A stretch of 64,000 nt of DNA from contig JAURVB010012658.1 in the NCBI GenBank assembly GCA_033002965.1, positions 62,001-126,000 of the forward strand, written 5' to 3'. The stretch is from Piper betle (Eukaryota > Streptophyta > Magnoliopsida > Piperales > Piperaceae). The notes beneath the pieces were generated by a model. The model did no database searches and was not told the DNA's origin. It worked only from the letters and a program-made list of their open reading frames with translations. Made by a program: the position numbers and the translations under genes. Each line of letters begins with the position of its first letter. Position 1 is the stretch's first letter. Below, in pieces: positions 58,897-64,000 of the stretch.

Positions 58897-59511
58897 ATGG
58901 AAATTCATCTTCCCTGCAACTTCGCCGCCTCCTCCACCAGCCTCCTTCACAAGCTCACCCCCAAGCGTGCCTCGGTGCTCGTCTACCTCTTCGAGGGAGG
59001 CGCCGGAGACATCCGTGTATTCTTCACCAAGCGCTCTTCCCGCCTCTCCGCGCACTCCGGTGGATCTCCGGTCGATCAGGGTGCGTTTGGGTTCTAGTGG
59101 TGAAAAGATACGATCTTTGTTGAAATTGGTTGTCATATGGTGCAGGCGAGGTGTCATTACCGGGTGGGAAGGCTGAGGAGGGCAACAAGGATGACGCCGA
59201 CATTGCTACGAGAGAGGCTAAAGAGGAGATTGGTTTGGATCCTTCGCTTGTCAATGTTATTACTCATCTTCAACCTTTTCTCTCTAAGGTATACGCTGTT
59301 TTTTTTAAAAAAAATTAATATTTAATTATTCTGTGTTTTTTCGGATCATTGGTTGTGTATTGTTGCAAATCCATGGCAATCTAAGATGCTGGCTTTTTTT
59401 GTTTGGGGTTGTGTTTGTGTTATACTCCATGCGAAGGAGAAGTTAAATCCTATTTTGAATGAAGACAAGGTGGACACCATTTTTGACTGCCCATTAGAAA
59501 TGTTCCTCAAG
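58897..59511 (+). pseudogene. Nudix hydrolase (NUDX11/15/22-type) fragment, 5' exons
   Basis: Exon 1 (58897..59059) and exon 2 (59146..59288) join in frame at GT-AG sites to give 102 codons. They encode RASVLVYLFEGG, FFTKRSSRLSAHSG and then EVSLPGGKAEE and TREAKEEIGLDPSLV, the CoA-type Nudix family signature with the catalytic REXXEE. A third exon-like stretch (to 59511) encodes LNPILNEDKVDTIF and CPLEMFLK, but the preceding beta strand is degraded. The rest of the enzyme (about 80 residues) is missing. The family hydrolyses CoA derivatives or nucleotide diphosphates in organelles. An in-frame open stretch extends back into the element's terminus. The fragment lies inside the TIR element, so I read it as captured rather than resident. 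Confidence 0.75.
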
Positions 59512-60028
59512 GTATCTGTATTTACATTCAGATTAGCAAAAAAAAAACTATTTGGGATGATGACTGTTGCCATTTTCGTTGAAATCTTCGTTGACGGAAA
59601 TGTTCATACTTGTTCCTATCATTTGTCTAGGAAGAAATGCAAATTATTTATGTTCCGGATGATGTAATCGTTACATTCCAATGTGCCTTAACCAGAAAGT
59701 TATTAATATTATACTTTACAGTGCTAAATATTGCATTTTAAGCCTAGATCTTTACATTTAGCATTGAAGAGTTCATGCTTGTATCTGCGAGTTATTCACA
59801 TTTGTTGATTGTCTTCTAAGATATGAATTGTTCAATTGCAATCAGCACGAGCGGCATTAGTACAGCTTACTTGAAAATAAAGTTGGTTCGCTAAGTGTTG
59901 CCACTGTTAATGAAGTCACTGCATGATGAGGTTGATCAACCCTAATTCGAATCAGGATTTTTTATGTTGTATTATTAGTTTTAATGATCAAAGTGTTTCC
60001 CGTCTCTGCCACAAGCATGTCATTTCAG

Positions 60029-60232
60029 GGAAAGCCAACTGTCTTGAAGTATGTCAAGTTCCAAAATGTTCGTAGCTACGACTTTGTAAGGCTATATAGT
60101 ACTCTTTGTTTTTGTTTAACAAATATTTTTCTCATTCAATTAAATGGATTTCACCTTGACTATCTTTATTGAGGACAATTAGTCTGGAGAGGACACCACC
60201 AAAATTCAGAAGATTGGACTATTTGGTTCCAC
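60029..60232 (+). pseudogene. PITH-domain protein fragment
   Basis: Two exon-like pieces match the carboxy-terminal half of the plant PITH-domain protein. 60029..60075 encodes GKPTVLKYVKFQNVRS. 60156..60232 encodes LTIFIEDN, a stop in place of a glutamine codon (CAG to TAG), then SGEDTTKIQKIGLFGST. The splice sites between them appear degraded. PITH is the proteasome-interacting domain also found in thioredoxin-like proteins. Only this part of the gene is present, in the same orientation as the Nudix fragment, within the TIR element. Confidence 0.75.
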
Positions 60233-61194
60233 GTATGTACATTTCTCTTATATCAATATAATATATTTCCCTGGCTCGTTGCAAAGGTGAAATACTAAAA
60301 ACTGCTTGTCAAAATCCTGCATCTGGTATAGATTAAGTTATTTAATTTTCAGGTTTTACTGCAGCTATAAATCCTGCATCTGGATCCTTTGACTGATTAC
60401 TTTCCACCTGAAGTGTTGAAATGTTGTTTTCCTTTCATATTTTTTATGAGCTTTTGTTATTTAATTAGTTTATTTGTTCGTTGTAATAATGTGTTGTTTT
60501 TAAAGCAGATGTCAGCATTATTGTTTTTGGTTGTTATTAATCAATTAGACATTCTATGTTATTATTCAATTAGACATTCTAGATTTAATCTGAAAGAGCT
60601 TTTGTTTCTTATATGTAAATTAAAACTAATTTAAGAGGTAAATTTGACTATTTGGTAAATGAAGGTTTTGTTTGATTCTTATGCTTCCATTTCTGAACAT
60701 TATGGGGCCTCAGTTTGAATTTTGTCTTTAATTGCAAGCTTTAGAGTCTGGGTATGATTGGACAATTTGTTGGAAAAATATTGTTTATGAGCTTATATGT
60801 GAAATGTTGTCTTGGAAATTCAGTAGGTAGGACTCTTTGCACTAGCTGAAATGGGACCAAGGAAAGAGCTGCAAGGTGAGCAAATGAATCAGATCTGCAA
60901 AGGAACCCCCATTGCATCTATTTGTTGATCATAAATGTTGGTTTTCCTCCTAGCTGTACTGCTGAAGAAGATACAATATTGTTTGTAGTTAGGCCTAATC
61001 TTTTATCTATTTCTGCTTTTGTTGTGGTAAGATTGTAGTGTACTAAATCAGAACTTACTCTTGTGCTAGCATAAATTACAGATGGAACTGAGAGACCTTC
61101 AAGCAGTTGATAAAAAGTCTATGTTGCAGTTAAGTTGTCTTGAACTAATGATTGGTATTGCCAGCTTATATTTTTCAATGACTTTAACTATTGT

Positions 61195-61267
61195 GGATCT
61201 TTAGCTCAAAATTGGTAGAGCACTCAAGAAATTCTTGAGGGATGGTGGTTCGAATCCATCAAGATCC
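61195..61267 (+). tRNA. tRNA-like sequence (73 nt), probably a pseudo-tRNA
   Basis: All four arms form. The acceptor stem is GGATCTT with AAGATCC, seven perfect pairs. The D stem is GCTC with GAGC, with GG in the loop. The anticodon stem is CTCAA with TTGAG around a seven-base loop. The T arm is GGTGG, TTCGAAT, CCATC. The box B promoter GGTTCGAATCC is a consensus match and box A is good. The anticodon loop is GAAATTC: position 33 is A, not the near-universal U, and the anticodon would read AAT. That makes a functional tRNA doubtful. It may be a relic, an organelle-derived copy or the head of a SINE. Confidence 0.5.
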
Positions 61268-61383
61268 TACTCAGTGAATATTTAATAAAAATGTGCGATG
61301 TTGTAATTATGTAAATAAACAAAAATATATCAAACAGCATACCCGCAATCCACAAACTTTGAGACCTTGGCAATAGGGTAGGA

Positions 61384-61950
61384 CGAGTTCGGAACGAGTG
61401 AAGTTTTTATTACAAAACTACCCCTGCTCATTCTTTCCTAACTTGTGTCAATATCATGAAATAAATCTAGAAAAAATGAAAAAATAAATAAATATACCAT
61501 AAGTTAAAATAATCAATTAGAAGTCAATTATATTATTTTATGGTATTTTATTATATTTTTTATATTTTTTGAGATATATTTCAAAATATTAACTAGAGTC
61601 GAGAGCGAGTCAAGTTTTTATTACGAAATTACCCCTGCTAATTTCCTCCTCCCTACTTTATTTTGCCGACGACTCTGTTTTTCCACCCTTTGCCGTGCAA
61701 CCCAATCGCTAACAACCTCGCCGCCGGCCGCTCGCTGGCGACTTCGAGAGCAAGTCGTAAAATATTGACCATTTGAGAGTTAAGTTTTTTTAACGAAATT
61801 ATTTTTTATATATATTTTTAAATTTATTTCGTAATATTGACTAAGCGAGTCAAGTTTTTATTACAAAATTATTTTATTAATTTTTTTAAAATTTAGATCT
61901 TAAAATTAAGTCGGGTCGAGAGCGAGTCAATTTTTTATTACGAATATGCC
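61384..61950 (+). repeat. Degenerate repeat series within the TIR element
   Basis: A motif close to GAGTCAAGTTTTTATTACGA recurs about five times, near 61393, 61611, 61780, 61846 and 61923, with variable spacing. Two copies continue into AAATTACCCCTGCT-like sequence. Each copy lies next to AT-rich spacer, suggesting old duplications inside the element. Confidence 0.5.
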
Positions 61951-62049
61951 ATCCACCTCTGTTTTGCCCGCACCCACTGCCGGCGGCCCGCTCTGGCCGG
62001 CGACGTTGCCGCCGGCGCTCGCTCTGGCCGGCGACGTTGCCGCCGGCGG

Positions 62050-62637
62050 CCCGCTGCTAGCCAGCGATGTCGTCGCCTCGCCACTGTCATCAAGTCCGGC
62101 GTCCCCTCCTGTATCCTCTCCCACCTCCCTGCCTTCTCCATGGCCGCCGGCTCCATCTCCACTGCCGACGCCGTTGGTGCCAACGTCGACAACCTCCTCG
62201 ACCTCCTCTCCCCTGGCGGCGACAGCAAAATCCGCGCGATCGTTGACGATATCCGGGCCAAGAGCCCCTGTTTGTGCACCGTGCGGCGAAGATCCGGCGT
62301 GAAACAGATAATTTGGAAAACAGAGGTGCCGGCCAGAGCGGGCCGTCGTGGCGGGAGAGGTCGACCGTGATGGGGGAGGGAAATCAAGTGGTAGCATCTC
62401 CAGCCGGTGGGATGCAGGCCAACCAGCTCTTCCAACAGCAGCAAGCAAGCCAGGTCTTCAACCAGCTTGAGGCCAACCACCTCGAGGCCAACCACCTCTT
62501 TAGCCAACTTCAAGCTAACCAAGTCTGCAACCAACAGCAGGCTAACCAGTTGTTCATGACCTCCCAGCTTGCCAATTACCTCACCATTGCCGGTGCAATT
62601 GGCTACCCATCTGCGTGTGCTTACCCAACACCGTGAT
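62050..62637 (+). other. GC-rich coding-like segment, unidentified
   Basis: A plus-strand open frame through 62053-62370 reads LATVIKSGVPSCILSHLPAF and, further on, AVGANVDNLLDLLSPGGDS. This has the look of a real protein segment, but I cannot assign it. A second frame at 62370-62637 is a glutamine/asparagine-rich run with repeated QANQLF/QANQVC units. The minus strand is also open across most of the region (61938-62777), starting in the terminal repeat. These may be captured exon pieces. Confidence 0.35.
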
Positions 62638-62704
62638 GTGGGAGGGAAAACAGAGGTGCCGATGTGGGAGGGGTGGGGATGGTGGTGGTGGGTGGGATTT
62701 ATTT

Positions 62705-62786
62705 CCGGCCGTTGGATTGAATCCAACGGCTGGAAACTGCGAGTACAGCCATCTTGGCTGTACTGCAGTACAGCCACCCCACCCTC
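62705..62786 (-). repeat. Right terminal inverted repeat
   Basis: The reverse complement aligns with 58771..58852. The outermost bases read GAGGGTGGGG on the minus strand, so the first ten positions are less conserved than the inner seventy. It is followed by ATATATAAA at 62787..62795. Confidence 0.75.
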
Positions 62787-63105
62787 ATATATAAACTTGA
62801 ACTTAATTCGAATACGAAATAACCGATCTCGACTCGGCTCTCTAAATCATCACCCCTATACGGGGGGACCCGCTTGATCTTTTATCCAATTAGAACGCTT
62901 ATTTAGTGTTTCCGGATAGAAAGTACGTGAGAGGAGAAGCGTGGTTTAATTATCACCTCAAACCAGATTTTATTGTCTCAGTACATAGAACAATCACTTT
63001 CCTCTTCTCCTATATAAATTTAACAAAAACATTTTTAGTTATAATAATGAACTAATGCATGTGACTCAATCTAACTACTATTAATTCAATCTATCAAAAT
63101 TAAAA

Positions 63106-63143
<38 letters not shown>

Positions 63144-64000
63144 CTTGATATATATTGTGCAAGTTTTCAAATAGTAAATTATATTTTTAATGAAATTTCT
63201 AGGTTTTATTAAGATTATCATATATAGAGATGGTATTAGTTTTATGAAAGTTACACTTAATTTTATTTTCTTTTTACACAAATAGCATCCAAAATCTTTT
63301 TTGCTAGTCGAAAACAAAAAGTTACAACTAATATTATTACTTTTTAGGCAAATAACTATTTTTTGGTTGAAAAATAATTGTAATAAAAAAACTTTAAATG
63401 TAAAATATCAAAAAAAGCACAAGTAAATAAATTCATCCTAATTTGATTTTTTCTTCCAAAAAAACAAGTTCTTTTGTTAAGAATATTAACGAGGAATAAC
63501 TTTTATTATGTAAGGGAATACGGAATGCAAATACTTGTTTTTTTCGTTACTACTTATCAAATATGGGCCCTATATAAATTAATGCCAGTGTAAATTTAAA
63601 GTTAACTATACCAAAGAAAACTGTTCATGGCAATTAAATTCCTTACGTAAAGTATTCATTATTTTATTTTACATTCAATATGTTTTAGTTCTTATTATAT
63701 ATTTATAATTACTTATTATTTTTGTTAAAGTTTATTACTTAATAATACATGCTTACTTATTGAAAATTTCTACACATTTTTAATTTATAGTTTCTAGTTA
63801 ATTTAAGATTCATATATTGTTATAAATCTAGTGTATAAATTTCATTTAAATGTTAAAATTGTACTCAAAATTAAATCTTTTACTTGTTAATAACTACTTG
63901 ATTAACATTTTTGCACTTTTTTTAAAATTGAATTGAAAATATTTTTTTCAAGCTAGATAAACATTTATTATTTTTCCCAAAAAAATCACACATATTTTTT
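62787..64000. other. AT-rich intergenic sequence with TA microsatellite
   Basis: No gene is recognised. A (TA)n run lies at about 63109-63140. The remainder is strongly AT-rich with short homopolymers up to the window end. Confidence 0.5.

Larger units (their letters stand above)
58771..62786. mobile_element. Pack-MULE-like element carrying gene fragments
   Basis: Inverted termini of 82 bp (58771..58852 and 62705..62786) share blocks such as AGCCGTTGGATT, ATCCAACGGC and GCTGTA(C/T)TGCAG. ATATATAAA flanks both ends (58762..58770 and 62787..62795). A 9 bp duplication is the Mutator superfamily size, although the left copy merges with a TA microsatellite, which weakens it. No transposase frame is present. 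Inside are a Nudix gene fragment with introns, a PITH-domain fragment with a stop, a tRNA-like sequence, a degenerate repeat series and a GC-rich coding-like segment. This is the composition expected of a gene-capturing non-autonomous element. Confidence 0.72.

Noticed and set aside
61938..62777. 279-codon minus-strand frame in the TIR element
   Set aside because: Starts in the terminal repeat, has no known domain, and overlaps a better plus-strand segment. Likely compositional.

Overview
This is a stretch of nuclear DNA from a flowering plant. It has spliced genes with GT-AG introns, plant-specific families (MIZU-KUSSEI1, a class-B heat-stress factor, two pentatricopeptide-repeat proteins, an organellar DNA gyrase B) and many nested LTR retrotransposons. 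I cannot name the species. Genes and transposons alternate, and about half of the window is repeat-derived.

Left (1-16 kb): the first two exons of a UBAC2-like ER rhomboid gene run off the left edge on the minus strand. A decayed Copia element (999-9274, apparent TSD TCTTC) sits about 110 bp upstream of its ATG. A solo LTR (2051-4917, TSD TTTGT) is nested inside that Copia. Next come an intron-bearing eIF3b pseudogene fragment (minus), an intact single-exon MIZ1-like gene (plus) and a two-exon HSFB4-like gene (minus) converging on it.

Middle (16-30 kb): a second Copia remnant (minus) is split by a young non-autonomous LTR element (19839-29512, minus, TSD TATAC). That element has 3.1 kb near-identical LTRs, a tRNA-iMet-type primer-binding site, a polypurine tract and a 3.4 kb interior with no gag-pol. 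The solo LTR at 2-5 kb belongs to the same or a sister family.

Gene cluster (31.9-57.4 kb): a P-class PPR gene like Arabidopsis PPR596 (plus, 3 exons), a PLS-DYW PPR gene (minus, 1 exon), organellar gyrase B (minus, 21 exons modelled base by base), divergently transcribed TRAX (plus, 7 exons, with a third Copia and a long inverted repeat in intron 2), and a 55-residue membrane-protein gene (minus, 2 exons). Three of these genes each carry one small indel at a short repeat in an otherwise well conserved reading frame. That pattern fits uncorrected consensus errors at least as well as real mutations. Together the cluster is weighted to organelle gene expression: two PPR RNA-binding proteins and gyrase B.

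Right (58.7-64 kb): a 4.0 kb element with 82 bp terminal inverted repeats and a 9 bp target duplication (ATATATAAA) looks like a Pack-MULE. It carries fragments of a Nudix hydrolase gene, a PITH-domain gene, an unidentified GC-rich coding segment and a 73-nt tRNA-like sequence. The remainder is AT-rich with TA microsatellites. I found no CRISPR array, rRNA gene or previously unknown enzymatic system. The most unusual items are the gene-carrying TIR element, the non-autonomous LTR family with conserved palindromes, and the inverted repeat in the TRAX intron.
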